Positions 33,826 to 45,599 are shown, numbered from the stretch's first letter. The stretch is 64,000 nt of DNA from Cheiracanthium punctorium (GCA_038373885.1 JAWZYV010016601.1:372001-436000); one strand, 5' to 3'. Numbers and translations are program-made. The notes: generated from the sequence alone by a model not told the origin.

Positions 33826-34913
33826 AAACAGTGGTGGGGTAAGACAAAAATTAGCAGTGGGCAAGGCGAGTTTAGCGAGCTACCTAAAGCTATTAGGTAG
33901 CGAGCAATTTAGGTAGCAATTTTAGGGAGGCGATTTTCGTTTGAAAAGCAGTTTGTAACCCTTTTTTGCTATATTAAGTAAAAAACAGCACTAATAAATG
34001 TTGTGCAGACTTATTTGATTTTTAAAAATGACAATTTATTCTTTAAAAAAAGTTGCTTTCTAAATACAACAATCGGCTTGAGAAATGAAAATCTAAAAAT
34101 CATTAGTGAAATCTTTATTTTTCAAATGAAAATTCAAACATAAAATAGATATGTATTTTTCTCCTCACCCGGGAGTCCTTCTAGCTGGGGATACAGGACA
34201 TTGGTCCAGTGGTCTGCTAAACCCCAATTATAATAATGAAAGCAGGAATAAGAATAAAAGCATGAAACAATATTTAAAGTATGTTTATTTTCTTTTTTCC
34301 ATCGCGCTATTTAATTTCATTTTTGCTGTCTAATTTCAGTACAAAGTCATTTTTAAAACTCAGTATTTCTATTTTTTTTAATATGGAGAAGGGAAGTTAC
34401 CAGCAGATTATTACTCACTTGGTGTTAAAAAATAAAGCCTATTAATGCTGAAATTTCAATTCAAATATGAGTTGTATCTCTAGTTCTCGATTCAAAGAAA
34501 AAAGTACTGGTAAAGATTTTTAATGACTGGAAAATGTCATCATCTGAAAATTTTTAGCCAGCCAAATACACGAAATTTCTGGAATAAAGTATGTGGTCTT
34601 CTTTTCTGCAAGAAATCTTTGTTTTATTATAATATACTCTGCAGAATACTCTTATTCCTGGGTTCGCCGTTCTGAAGTCCAGTTGGTCTAGAAAGTTCTA
34701 GTAAAGAATCTACTTGTCAGGATGGAAAACTATATTGCTTTTAGAACTTTGTCAAACAATCAGCTGTACAAAATTGACAAGCACAATCAGCCATTAATGT
34801 GCTTTTAACAGTCCTCTTAGTACAGAAGCTTTCACAAATGCTGTATTTCTTACATAAAATAAAACACATCCACAGGCAAAAATTCAGTGGAAATATATGA
34901 GGGATATCACTAA
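33826..34913. other. Insertion inside Tc1, class unknown
   Basis: It begins around cagtggtggggtaagac with repeated TAGCGAGC/AGGTAGC motifs near 33870-33920. No coding is recognised. A matching right end was not found. Confidence 0.45.
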
Positions 34914-35172
34914 CAGACTTCGTGCGATTACACGATCAACTGTAATCGATTACAAGAAATGATATGGATTACGATTACGATTACTAACAATTTCCAAAAA
35001 GATTATGACTAGTGAATATTAATTTAGTAAAATAACAGTAATCTTGATGTTAAAGAAATCAAATATCAAAACAATTCTATAATAATGCAATTTTATCATA
35101 GCATTTTTATAAAATTTGTAAAATATTATTTTAGTCATCGATTACAGTCGATTGTAATCGGCACGAAGTCTG
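34914..35172. mobile_element. hAT MITE with exact 8-bp duplication
   Basis: Ends CAGACTTCGTGC (34914) and gcacgaagtctg (to 35172) are perfectly inverted. ATCACTAA flanks both sides (34906-34913, 35173-35180). Inner TGTAATCGATTACA-like blocks near both ends add further palindromic structure. It is 259 bp and non-coding. Confidence 0.9.
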
Positions 35173-36879
35173 ATCACTAACAATCCCTAAAGACTCAGCA
35201 ATGAAGAATTTACACACAGCACTTAAAAAAAAAAGAGCTTCATAAACAAGTCAAAACACTGCTTCTATAGTGTCAATACAAACCCTTAAGCTTTCATGGA
35301 CATCTGCTCTTCGCGTAAGTAGAAGCAAGACTGACTCAAACTGGGGGAGCCCGCTGCTTTTAGTCTTCGATGAACATGGTGATTCGAGAGAGATGAGAGC
35401 CATCCATGGAATGAATGGTGAAGATTCGAGAGAGAGAACCATCCATGGAATGTACTAGAACAAGCTCGCTTTTGATTACATAATTGAGTAATATTAGGCT
35501 ATTATGCATGTTAATGCAGAAAAACTAACTTTAGAAGCACATTGGGAAAATCGCCCCAAATGACCAAAATGTCACCAAACTTGGCGACTCTGTGCGAAAT
35601 ATTGCCAAATTTGGTGCAAAAAATTAGTCCCTAAAAGTGAGGTTACTGAAGGCTTAGGACCAATATTTCTCAAGATTTCTAGAAAATGCTATACAAACCA
35701 ATGGGGAAACCCAAAACTCTGTATCTCACATTCTAGTTGACAGATTTTGATGCAACAAAAAGCAAAATTAAACTGTTTGATGTATAGAATAAGAATTTTT
35801 AACTATTTTAAACCCCAGAACAATGGACTACCCCAAAAATTTGTAACAATAACAATAATAGTAAAGCCAGTTAAAAAGAAAGAAAACTGCAGAGTTAAAC
35901 AGTTTTTCTAACGTAGTTATTTATCTCCCTAAAAAACATTCTCTTTAAAATAAAAAGAAAGTATCCAATTAGCAAAATCCATATCCTCTTTTCATTAAGC
36001 CTTCATATCAACCAGGTTACTCCAAATTTGAAATTAAGTTTAAGCTTAAGGGATCTTTCATACTGACAATCAGTAGCGTATTTGGGGGGGGGGAGGTCAA
36101 TGGGCCTTGTGTCCTCTCCAAAGATGTAAAGCAATTATTTAAAAAAAAACTATTATAAAACATTTATATTTACTCTAGTAGCAATAAAAGTTTAAAATGC
36201 CCGATTGCCTCTCCTGCTCCCTCGAAACGGAAATCTATATACTCTACTGTTGAAAACTCTTTACAGTATCAAAAGATTTTCCCTCGTTCGCGCATCCATA
36301 AACCTTTAATACTAAGCAACTTGCCTTAACGACATATTTTAAATTAGTTTCTGTTCAGATATCACTAATATTTACTACTATGATTCACTGTAAAACAATA
36401 ATGTAAGTGATCTTTTTTTTTGGGGGGGGGGGCAAAAATGCACAACTTTCCTTGAATAACAGATTGCGATTGCTAAAGTAAAACACTACTTAAAATCGAA
36501 CATTTTGCAAAATGTGCCACTTTTTCAAAAATTTTGCTGTACAATTCCATGATTAATAATTTTTTCTGTTTCATAAAAACACAGTTTTAAATTTATGATA
36601 GTGTGCAATGCAGCTTATGAAGACTCATTTATAAGTCTAAAGTTTATTTTAATTTGTATATAACAACTGTGATTCACGTTTCATTTCTTCAAACTGCACC
36701 CTTAAATATATAGTAACCATGTTCGAGATACAAGTCAGTAACCTGAAAATATTTCAGAACCTGCATGGCTTTTCTTTTAAAATGCGCTAAGAAACATTCA
36801 CATATTACTATGGTGAAATCTTATTTCAAATGACTAGTTTCCTATTTTAAGTTCTAACCCTTTGGTAAAAATATTTAGG
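35173..36879. other. Rest of the insertion in the split Tc1, nothing recognised
   Basis: Contains a tandem pair of agagccatccatggaatg-type units at 35395-35455 and G runs near 36084 and 36422. No element ends or coding are recognised. Confidence 0.5.
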
Positions 36880-37378
36880 TTCAAAACCATGTCAAGATCC
36901 CTTCTTGAAAACTGTGGTGCGAGGTCCTGGGCAATCTCCCACGTGTATCTCCGCCTCTGTCATTACACAAGCGTAATCTCTCTCGCCAGTGGCATGATTA
37001 AAGTGAGATGCAACAAACGGGTTTCCGTGCATACAAACCAACTTGATTTAATTGCCATGAGATGGTTCTTGCTGAAACATGCGTACCGGTAGCGGTTGTA
37101 AGGTTTGCAGCCATCTGGCTAGGAGTGTAATTTCTGCTCCTTTTTGTCACGAGAGCTACATAGCGATCATTTAAAGGTTTGGTGTTCCCACCACAAGCCC
37201 CAGCATGCTTTTGCAAAGCATTTCCACCTTCAGTGGCCTTCTTTAATCGCGAGATGACCTGCTTTGATACACCCATTGCAGAAGCTACAGTGGTGACACT
37301 TTTACTTGCTTCCAGTTGTCCTACTGCTCATCCTCAATCATAGTCACTCAAATGATGTCTTGCTGGAATTTTGCTCAT
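36880..37378 (-). pseudogene. Tc1-like transposase, N-terminal part
   Basis: ATG at 37378 starts MSKIPARHHLSDYD, followed by two TGA codons within three positions. The frame then continues QLEASKSVTTVASAMGVSKQ and VISRLKKATEGGNALQKHAG (first HTH), and NYTPSQMAANLTTATGTHVS then ARTISWQLNQVGLYARKPV (second HTH). Homology fades near 36900. With 33230-33825 it would make up a normal-length Tc1 protein, so the two are read as halves of one gene. Confidence 0.8.
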
Positions 37379-37779
37379 AATTATTGCAAGAACCAAACAA
37401 AATTTCAGAGAAAAAACTTTTCTAACATCCAGCACTGTTTTCATCAAACAGCATGAATTTTCATATGAATCATGAGCTTGTGTGCACTGTCTTTTTTACA
37501 GATAACGAGTCCTGGTGTACCACGCCCTCTGAACTAGAATTTACTGCTATTGGTCAGCTGTCTGAGATGCAATTTTACGTAAATCAGTTGTTCCTTGGCA
37601 ATTGTCAAGCAGTGTATATATATATATATTGTTATTACCGATAAAATCTTTCTAGAAAACAAAAGTTAGCCTGTGAATGAATAAAGTCAAAGGAGACTTG
37701 GAAGGAGTTAGCTCCTCCCTAAAAGCTTTATTAATGTCTTCACAGTTAGACTAGTATATCATCTACTGAAATATTGAAT

Positions 37780-39772
37780 ACTAGCAGCATGGCCCGGCAT
37801 TGCCCGTGCAATGAATGAGAAATGCCATTTACCTTAAATATAGATTGTTAAGGGAAGGAATGTGAATCCTCCCCCTGGAAAGATTAAAAAAGGACACGGG
37901 ATTTCCTGCTGCAACCAAAAAGAAAAAAAAAATGAACACGGCACCTAATAGAATACAGAGGTTGCTTGGACTTGGCTAGGCTGGAATGTGAATCCTCCCG
38001 CTGCAATGATAAAAAAAGGACATGGGACTTCCCGCTGCAATGATTTAAAAAAAAGGACATGGGTCTTCCCGCTGCAAAATAGAAAAAAAAAGAACAAAGC
38101 ACCCAATGGCATAGAGGCTACTGGGAACTGGACGTGGCTAGATTTCTCCTTCTATCTGTCTGTGTTCTAACAGTCATTTATTGCTAATACCTACGCAACT
38201 CATAAAAAAAATACAGCCCAAACGTCAGTATGAAATTGTAAAAGGAAAGAATGTGAATCCTCCCGCTGCAGTGATAAAAAAGAGACATGGGACTTCCCAC
38301 TGCCACGAAAAAGAAATGAACATGGCATCTGTTGGCGTACAGAGGTTACCGGTAATTGGACGTGGGTAGGCTGGAATGAGAATCCTCCCGCTGCAGTGAT
38401 AAAAAAAGACATGGGATTTCTCGCTGCAAAAAATGAACACAGGGCTTGCCAATGGTCCGAGTTACCGAGAATTTGACGTGGCTAGGCTTCTTCCATTCTA
38501 CCTATCTGAGTTCTAATATGTAGTCTTTTATCACTAATGCATACGCACCAACATAAAAAAAATAAACAGTTTCCAGTCATCAATATAATAACCAGTCTGC
38601 CTGAATTTCGCGTAGTGGCGACGCGAAGGGGAGGGTTGGTCGATTAGATTAGCGCGGTCGCCGTCCCATCTCTCTCTCTCAATCTCCACTAAGGCGACCA
38701 TATTTCTATAAGAGTATTTTGAGGACAAATCAAGTGGCTAATTTTCTGATAATTTTTCATGAAACTTTGTACACCCTCTAAAAAAAGTATTCCAGTGCAA
38801 GAAAAATTTTGTACGTAAATTTCATATTTAAAACATGATTCTTCATGAAAAGTGATTAATCATTAACAAAACTGAAATAGGAAATTTGGCTCATAGTCGA
38901 ATACTTTATTGAATGTCTGTACACGCTATACACACACATTGATAAAAAAAATTGCAGAAGGTTGGAATTTCAAGACTCCTGGAGGGAATATGTAGCTCTT
39001 TAGTTTTATTTTTATAAAATTAAATGATTTATCTCGAGGGGGGGGGGGGAAATGTAAAAATTCGTATTTCCCAATTCAGCGCTCTCCTCTCTCTTCACTC
39101 CACTCCCCTTCCCCACCCCCCTGTCTCTCCTTTGCTCACCTGACGTCAGAAGAACGACCTTGAAAATGGACAACCGAGTGGGGAAAGTTAGGTACCTTCG
39201 CTCCGTTACTTGTATTCTGGAGAACATTTTAATATGTGACTTTTCAGAAAAAAAAATCATATAAAAAAAATCTAACAAACATTTCCTCACGGTTCAAAGT
39301 TTAAAAGAGGGAGAAATATATGTTCAATCAGCGGTAAAAAGATGGAAAATTTTTGCCCATTACGTTTTTCGAAGCGACAGTTTTAAAATAGCATATTTTT
39401 AAAAGCAGTACATTTTCTTCGAAAGAGTATCTCCTTAAAAAAATTCCCAAAAATCGGCAAATGTAACTACGATTTTGTAACAAATTGTATTTGAAAAAGA
39501 AAACTCTGTAGTTTCTGATGATATAAAAAAATAGTATTCGGACAGAAATTTAGCTCGCGATAACGTAAAATGCGAGAAAAAGGGCCAAAAACCTTACAAA
39601 ACATAAAATAACTCAAAAACTATTAATCCGATTAATTTCATTTTTATGGCATTAGCTTTCTCTTGTCCTATTTAGTCAGCGTGCCAAATTTGGTCCAGAT
39701 CCGTCGAAATGTCTGGACGTGTATAGCGAACAAACAAACAAACAAACTCTTCTCTTTTATATATATAGATAA
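37780..39772 (+). repeat. Interspersed repeat with GGCCCGGC start and oligo-AAAC tail
   Basis: It starts near gcagcatggcccggcattgc and ends with a statement-like tail: ccagatccgtcgaaatgtct, four AAAC units (39727-39745), and a tatatatatagat end. This head and tail recall a very common arthropod interspersed repeat whose class I cannot assign. A minisatellite block (37857-38420) lies inside. Frames such as 39012-39290 (minus) are not recognised proteins. Confidence 0.6.
37857..38450 (+). repeat. minisatellite, GTGAATCCTCCCGCTGCA unit
   Basis: Starts of related units lie near 37857, 37982, 38247 and 38374. Each has GAATCCTCCCGCTGCA, an A-rich spacer, GGACATGGGACTTCCCGCTG, an A-rich spacer, and often AACTGGACGTGGCTAG. 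Spacing is about 125-127 or 265 bp, so one unit may be lost or diverged in the middle. Confidence 0.8.
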
Positions 39773-40099
39773 GAATTTTGCCAAGCAGCGTTGCAAGAAA
39801 TGTTCAGGGCCTAATTCTTCCTTGGAATGCAATATTTTTTGTCCAAAACTTTAAATTATACAATTCTAGTTTAAGTGACTAAAACTATATAGATTAGACT
39901 ATTAGAATTATAAGAATAAATTTCCTAATATTTATTAAATGAAAAAATACAAAGCAAACCATCATTTATGGGTGACATTAGAGACAGTCATCGCGCTATG
40001 TTCATTTAGAATGAGAGGAATGGGTATCGGTAGATGGGGATCTGTGTAAAAGGAACTGCTGTTCTCAACATGCGAGCTTCTTTTGATAACAAATGCATC
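39773..40099. other. Intron segment, nothing recognised
   Basis: AT-rich sequence without visible element ends. Confidence 0.5.
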
Positions 40100-40245
40100 T
40101 CTATAAAAATATCTTTTCCCCCCGGTTCAGGTCCCTTCGCACGTCCATCGACCTAACCGTTCGGAGTTTTCTGTGGTTTTCTCCGAAACTTAGTTTAAAT
40201 ACGTGTTAGGACCCCTGAAAAAGATCCCCTCCCAGTGTTTTAGAA
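40100..40245 (+). repeat. tRNA-derived SINE copy, 5'-truncated
   Basis: It starts at the B box (CCGGTTCAGGTCC) and continues CCATCGACCTAACCGTTCGG, AGTTTTCTGTGGTTTTCTCC and GAAACTTAG...ACGTGTTAGGACCC. It matches 60240-60330 closely. Confidence 0.75.
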
Positions 40246-41209
40246 TTTATCCCCAAAACCTCACTTGCAGATTTGGACATATTCTGCACCCCTGCTGCCA
40301 AATACTAGGGTTATGTAAATGTTTAACTGACAAAAAGACAGTATGTAACAGTTGTGTAAATAAATTATAGTTTTTAAAAATCTCCATGTGTATATGCTAT
40401 ATATATTTGAGAAATAAGATTAAATTGAAGGAACTATTTTATATCCTAAATAAAGAGAATTTTCAGGTTTTTTCCTTGATCTTATCAATATGTCTTTAAA
40501 GTAGGATTAAAGTGCTTGTTCTGGTTAGATCTTCTCTGCTGTTAGACTTAGACATTCAATTAGATGCCACTGTTTTTGTACATACTTAGTATTTCAATTT
40601 GGGGGATTCTCTTTCATATATGTTATATAGGGGTGCTGATTCTGCTCTGATTGCTCCGGCCTGCTCCATTGCATAGTACTTGCACCTATTTGTGCCGAAA
40701 CATGCATTTTTCTTTATTTTGCTACGAAGCTGCTTAGAAACCTACTTTTCAAAAAGTACTTTGCTCATTGACTACTGGAAAATTTCTCAGCAGCTGGCAT
40801 TTCACAAGGTGATTCTCCTCTTTTTACCTCTTTTCAAAAGCAATGTCACAGAAATGGTGAGGAACCCTAATGACAGAAACAGTGGCACAAGTCACAGTAC
40901 AAAATAAGCCTTTACAAATGGAATGATCACCAATTGCAAAATCACACACTAAAGACTGCTGTAAAGCCTGATGATTATTCCATGCAAACAAACAAAAATG
41001 TAGGCGTTCTTTTTCTCTTTTAATTTGCACATGTTATTAAAGTTTATTCAGGAAAACGCTGAGAGGGCCTCAAGCATTATCATAGATTCACCTAACATCA
41101 TTTGAAGCTGGACCTATCAATACAGTCTGATTCCTGTGAGAAAATTTGAGAGGGAGAAAAATAAGAGACATTTCCCTGCATGAAACATTCACCCTGATCA
41201 TAGTATCTC

Positions 41210-41420
41210 TCAGGCCCCACCATGACCAAGCGAATAAAAACATTTAATGGCTGAAATCTAAAGGTTCCAGGTTTGAGCCTATAGTGCGGCCATCAATCTA
41301 ACGGTCTGGAGTTTTGGGCATTTTTTTCCAGATGTAAAGTGAATCTGGATTAGAAATCCTTAAAAAATTCTCCACCAAAGGCCCTCCTAAGTTGGCTGCT
41401 TTGATTAGTTATATCTGGAG
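41210..41420 (+). repeat. tRNA-derived SINE copy
   Basis: The tRNA-like head has CATGACCAAGCGAATAAAAA (A-box area) and AAAGGTTCCAGGTTTGAGCC (B box). The body reads GCCATCAATCTAACGGTCTG, GAGTTTTGGGC, a T run, CCAGATGTAAAGTGAATCTG and ATTAGAAATCCTT. Same family as 60180-60400. Confidence 0.82.
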
Positions 41421-41429
41421 AGAACCAAC

Positions 41430-41560
41430 CAAAAACTGCATACTATTAGATCGACTGCCATGTGATTGGGCCTGAACCCAGAACCTCCACATTCAGCTGT
41501 CTACTATGTTCAATGTCTTTAGCCACTTGGTCGTGGAAGGCCATTTAAAATTTTGTCCCC
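41430..41560 (-). repeat. tRNA-derived SINE copy, inverted to its neighbour
   Basis: The minus strand reads CCACGACCAAGTGGCTAAAG (A box), AGCTGAATGTGGAGGTTCTG then GGTTCAGGCC (B box), then GCAGTCGATCTAATAGTATG and CAGTTTTTGG. It lies head-to-tail opposed to the SINE at 41210-41420. Confidence 0.78.
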
Positions 41561-41686
41561 TGCCACTCTCCCTCTATTACTGTACAGTATGTATGTAGTA
41601 TTTTTTCATTTGTGTACCCACTATTCAAAAGTATACTTGGTTATTGGTTCTTTTATGTGTTGTTTAAACATGTAAAAGAACAAATA

Positions 41687-43559
41687 CAGTCGACTCTCTG
41701 AAATCCTCACATCTATAATCCGCGATAATTTTTAGATGTAAGCAGTGAAATTTGCAGTTAACAGTAGGGATGTAACGAATATTCGGCCACTATTCGGTAT
41801 TCAGCTGTTTTGCCGAATATTCGGTAGGCCGAATACTCAGTTGGCCGAATATTGCTAGATATTGAGCTGAATAATTTCAGAACAAAGAGAGAAAACTATT
41901 TTTTTTAATGCATTTACTATAACCGAGTTCAGCAGTATTTTCAGCTCAGCCCCCCCCTAAACTAAAATTCTGGGTGCACCACTGAATCAGCACATTCATC
42001 TTATGTGTCAAATACGCAGCATTTGCACAATTTAGAGCATTCATTTTGCCTACAATTTCAAGTTGTGTAGATTTCTCTTGTTCGGTTACATAATTTTGAC
42101 AACCAGTTTTAGAATTATGTCCCTCCCCCCTTTTTTCTAAAATTTTCTGTGAAGTATTGGCCAATTCACTTTTCAAATAGCATTTTAATGAATTTAAACA
42201 TGTTTCATATTTTAATGCAACAAAATTACAAAACTTACTTGAAAAATAAAAACTCACCCAAAAGATTAAGAAATATTTTGTCGAAACAATCATAATTTAT
42301 CAAAATATGTCGCAATTTTAACTGTTGATACAAAGGTTAGCATAATGGGCTTGCAGTGAACGAAAATATGATTATTCACGAAAAGGATGGAGAAAGATTT
42401 TATATTAAATCACTGGTGCAGTTCGCGATATTGTTCCATACGAACTCTTAAAATAGTCTGCAGACTTTTTCAAGAATCTGCAACGGGTGTTGCTGTGTCG
42501 CATGGTTTCTGCGACCGGGTGTATAGTTACCAGATTAATCACATTTACCATAGCATATTTATTAAATTATTAATATCTCAAAATATAATTATGCTGTTAT
42601 TAGTGTTTTACTTTGTAAAAGCTATTTTTTTCATGACCAAGATTTCTTTAGTTTTACAGATAATATACTGTTGTGTGTTTTTAAGTACCTACAAATAACA
42701 TAAAAGGAATTTTAATTACTCTTTAATTACAAAATTGAAAAGCGATGTTTTATTTACAATTAGATTGAAATTTTAAAAATTTAATATTCGGTATTCGGCT
42801 ATTCGGCAAAATCACTATTCGTTACATCTCTAGTTAACAGTTAAGGAACACTAGGAAATTACGGGTGAGTTGAGTTGTATAATTAAAAGAAATTTTACGC
42901 TATTTTTCATATTTTTTGCATATATCTAATTAAAATTGTTCTTTTAACCCATCTAACAAAGTCTGAGCAGTAAAATGAAAGCATGATTAGCTGACAGAAA
43001 AGATGCTGAGAGACAATCTCGCACACTCTGTGAACGAAACGTGTATTATTTTGATTTTCATTTTTTATTGAAAGAAAGAGAAATTTTCAAAAAATTTCTC
43101 TTGAAAAAGGCTTATCTTTAGGCTATAAATATTTAGAATTCATTCAAAATTAGTCATTGGCATCACCACAAGAAATAATGACAATAAACAGACTCCAGGA
43201 AAAAATATTTAAAGAAAAATCAAAAGCCCTAAAACAAACAACAATTGATTCCATGTTTGCAAAATTAAAAAAATAGCAATATAAAATTAAAGTATGAAAG
43301 TTTAAGCCTTCTTCAAGAAAAATTTCAGTCTGCAAAAGCTTTGTAAAATAAAATTAATTTTTTTTCATATACTTTAATAAATTCTTTAATAATTAAACTA
43401 AGTGTGACAGTATAATTAATTTCAGCCATTAAAAATGTTCTGTTGCTTCATAACTATAGTAAGAAAAAATGTAAACAAAACAATGATCTGTAATCTGCAA
43501 AATTCTATAATCCGCAAACCCCTTGATCCCAAGGTGTGCGGATTTCAGAGATTCTACTG
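41687..43559. mobile_element. Pogo/Tigger-type MITE with nested hAT MITE
   Basis: CAGTCGACTCTCTGAAATCC (41687) is mirrored by ggatttcagagattctactg (to 43559), with TA at 41685-41686 and 43560-43561. Subterminal TATAATCCGC motifs occur at both sides. A hAT MITE is inserted at 41765-42832. No transposase remains. Confidence 0.88.
41765..42832. mobile_element. hAT-type element with exact 8-bp duplication
   Basis: TAGGGATGTAACGAATATTC (41765) pairs with ...gaatagtgattttgc-type complement ending cgttacatctcta at 42832. GTTAACAG flanks it exactly on both sides (41757-41764, 42833-42840). Short TATTCGG/CCGAATA motifs repeat in both subterminal regions. A run of C and GGTGCACCACTG near 41950-41985 may be the edge of yet another insertion. 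It has no recognised coding. Confidence 0.9.
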
Positions 43560-43786
43560 TAATCGATTATTGACTAAGATTATTTTTGAGTACATTGAAC
43601 ATATTTATTCTTTTGTTTAAATTAATTATACATTTTTATTAAAATAATTAAATTTGATTACTAATTATCGCTGTTAAGCAGTTATATTATTGAAAATGAA
43701 CTACTCCCTATACTTGTTCGCCTGCTCCGAAACGGCAATTTTTCTGCTCCCAAAAATGCTCCAAAACTGTCCAGCAGTTAGCACCC

Positions 43787-44346
43787 GTGGTTATGCTGCA
43801 CACCTGAATAAGTCATGTCAGCAGCTCATTCAGGCATGTGTACTGCATTAAGAATTTTGCTTTTAAGAAATATGACCAATAGGCTAGCATTTCTTAAAGA
43901 TTTTTTTAAGTAATAAGGGTACGTAAAACATCAACTAAATTCATTTTGCAACATAAAAATAAATAAAACTGTTTTATCTCCAAAAAAAAAAAAAAAAAAA
44001 AATTAATACAAATACTAGTGCTTAAAATATTTTTATATTTCTTGACTGGCTTATTATTATATTCAAAATAAAAATCAAAGTAAAATTTCACAAATGTATG
44101 TTCAGTAATAATCACTACTAGAGTTTTATTTCTTAGTTTAAAATTTAGTAACTCGTAAGTATTCCCCCCCCCCCTAAACTTCTGAATTGTATTAAATTCG
44201 AGTATTTATCAGAGCAAATGCATTGAACAATACAGATATTCATCTCTTATGTGCCATTTATCCTGAAGGGTTCAAAAATTACAAATAAAATTTCTTAACA
44301 AAATGCTATATGCATATTTATGCTGTTTCTGCTTGAAAATTTACAG
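43787..44346. other. Intron segment before exon e
   Basis: Poly-A at 43982-44001 and a C run at 44164-44174. Nothing else is recognised. Confidence 0.5.
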
Positions 44347-44484
44347 GTTGAATTTAAAGATGAAGAAGGTACTGGTTTGGGTCCTACTTTAGAATTCTTT
44401 ACTCTAGTTGCTGCTGAACTACAGCGTAAAGACCTTAGACTATGGCTTTGTAATGATGACATACGAGATATACCATTTTTCTCT
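44347..44484 (+). CDS. HECTD1: HECTD1-like exon e (start of HECT N-lobe)
   Basis: The acceptor is atttacag ending at 44346 and the donor is gtaaga at 44485. The exon of 46 codons starts [18 protein letters not shown], the hallmark opening of the HECT N-lobe (consensus E.G.G.GPTLEF), and continues [20 protein letters not shown] and IRDIPFFS. Both ends are phase 0, so exon skipping would not shift the frame. It is isolated between introns of 22.5 and 13.3 kb. Confidence 0.94.
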
Positions 44485-44664
44485 GTAAGATTTTATTATT
44501 ATTATTATTTTGAAAATTGTTTAATCCATATTTGTGATTTTCTTTCTATAATGTATTGTTAATTTCAAGTATTTGATATCATGGATATGGAGGAAATAGT
44601 ATAGTACTGTAGTGTGACTTGTGTTAGGTTACACATCTGTTTGTTTTGAAGGTAACTTGTATAT

Positions 44665-44686
44665 TATTAGCACTATAGTGCTAATA
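44665..44686. repeat. 22-bp perfect palindrome
   Basis: TATTAGCACTA is followed directly by its reverse complement TAGTGCTAATA. The neighbouring sequence repeats atagtgcta at 44704. It is too short to assign. Confidence 0.75.
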
Positions 44687-45383
44687 CTTTGAAATTCCTA
44701 AATATAGTGCTAGTGCTGTGTTACTCAATGGTATCTTCTTCTCTCTCCAAGCAATGATTCCCTTTGTCATGGAAGCAGATTATGGACAATAAAGTTAAGT
44801 AGGTAAAATTTTAATGAGTGTTTAAGTGGGTTTTATTCTATGAAATTTATAAAACACTGGATTATTGAAAGGTAAGTGTCTGTGATAAATGGATTGTGAT
44901 GTGAACAAACTACTTAATATAAAACAAGTCACTAGTCCAAAGTGTTCTTGATTAATTTAACCTCTTAAAGACAAAGCTCATCTCATGTGACTGCATTTTC
45001 TCCATTTATTTCCTGTTCCCATGTCTCACGCAGCCACACATTAACAAAATTTTATACAAAATTATGCTAACATAACTTATTCTACAGCAAGGGCGAATCC
45101 AGAAATTTTTCAAGGGGAGGGAGGGAGGGGGGGGCGATAGTTTTACTAGATGAAATCTCAAATGGTTAACTGTAAGGATATAACAAGTCCGTTTTTGTGC
45201 CAGTTCCGTTTTAGGCTATTTTGGTCTTTTTTTTTTTTTTTTAATGAAGAAGAATAATTGTGTATCGTCGGCGTCGGCCAAGAGATCTGAAATCGGCAGA
45301 ATGACCGTTTTTTCATTGTTGATTAAACCATTATCCTTAGTTCATCTTCACTTTGAAGCGGCGCATGGCTAGAGCTTACCGGG

Positions 45384-45431
45384 TTGCTACGATGTGACGT
45401 AGGTCGACCGACCTACGTCACATCGTAGCAA
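45384..45431. repeat. 48-bp near-perfect palindrome
   Basis: The 23-bp arm TTGCTACGATGTGACGTAGG then TCG is followed by two spacer bases (AC) and an exact reverse-complement arm. No mismatch was seen in the arms. It could extrude a cruciform or derive from head-to-head element ends. Confidence 0.93.
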
Positions 45432-45599
45432 ACAGTCCGGCAACGCTTTTTCCCAGAACCATCCAGAACACACTAACATTCATCTAAGGACAGTGATTGG
45501 CGGAATATGTGGCTTTGTCCGATACCAATATCTGATCCGTGCACGCTACATCTAGCCTTCCTTGAATTAACATGTAAGTACTACCTTGCGTTTGTGAAA

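Larger units (their letters stand above)
32965..37614 (-). mobile_element. Tc1-like element split by later insertions
   Basis: Left end CACTGCTTGACAATTGCTAA then GGAACAG (32965) is mirrored by ctgttccttggcaattgtca-like sequence ending agcagtg at 37614. TA follows the right end, but the left flank is TACA, so one side has changed. The minus-strand transposase is in two parts, C-terminal at 33230-33825 and N-terminal at 36880-37378, separated by about 3 kb of unrelated DNA. (TA)n runs flank both ends. Confidence 0.75.
40629..43786. mobile_element. Outer hAT-like element with TAGGGGTGC ends
   Basis: The left end AGGGGTGCTGATTCTGCTC with nearby GCTCCGGCCTGCTCC is mirrored at the right by gctccaaaactgtccagcag then ttagcaccc. 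Pairing is imperfect, and the flanks give only a weak 8-bp match. The subterminal GCTCC repeats resemble those of the 13435-15210 element. It contains the SINEs at 41210-41560 and the nested pair 41687-43559 and 41765-42832. Confidence 0.55.

Noticed and set aside
41946..42293. Minus-strand frame starting at the GGTGCACC/C-run edge as a gene
   Set aside because: It looks like the edge of a further insertion in a MITE; no protein family is recognised and its other end was not found.
42387..42698. 103-residue frame inside the hAT MITE
   Set aside because: AT-rich, hydrophobic by composition, lies in a non-autonomous element, no family seen.
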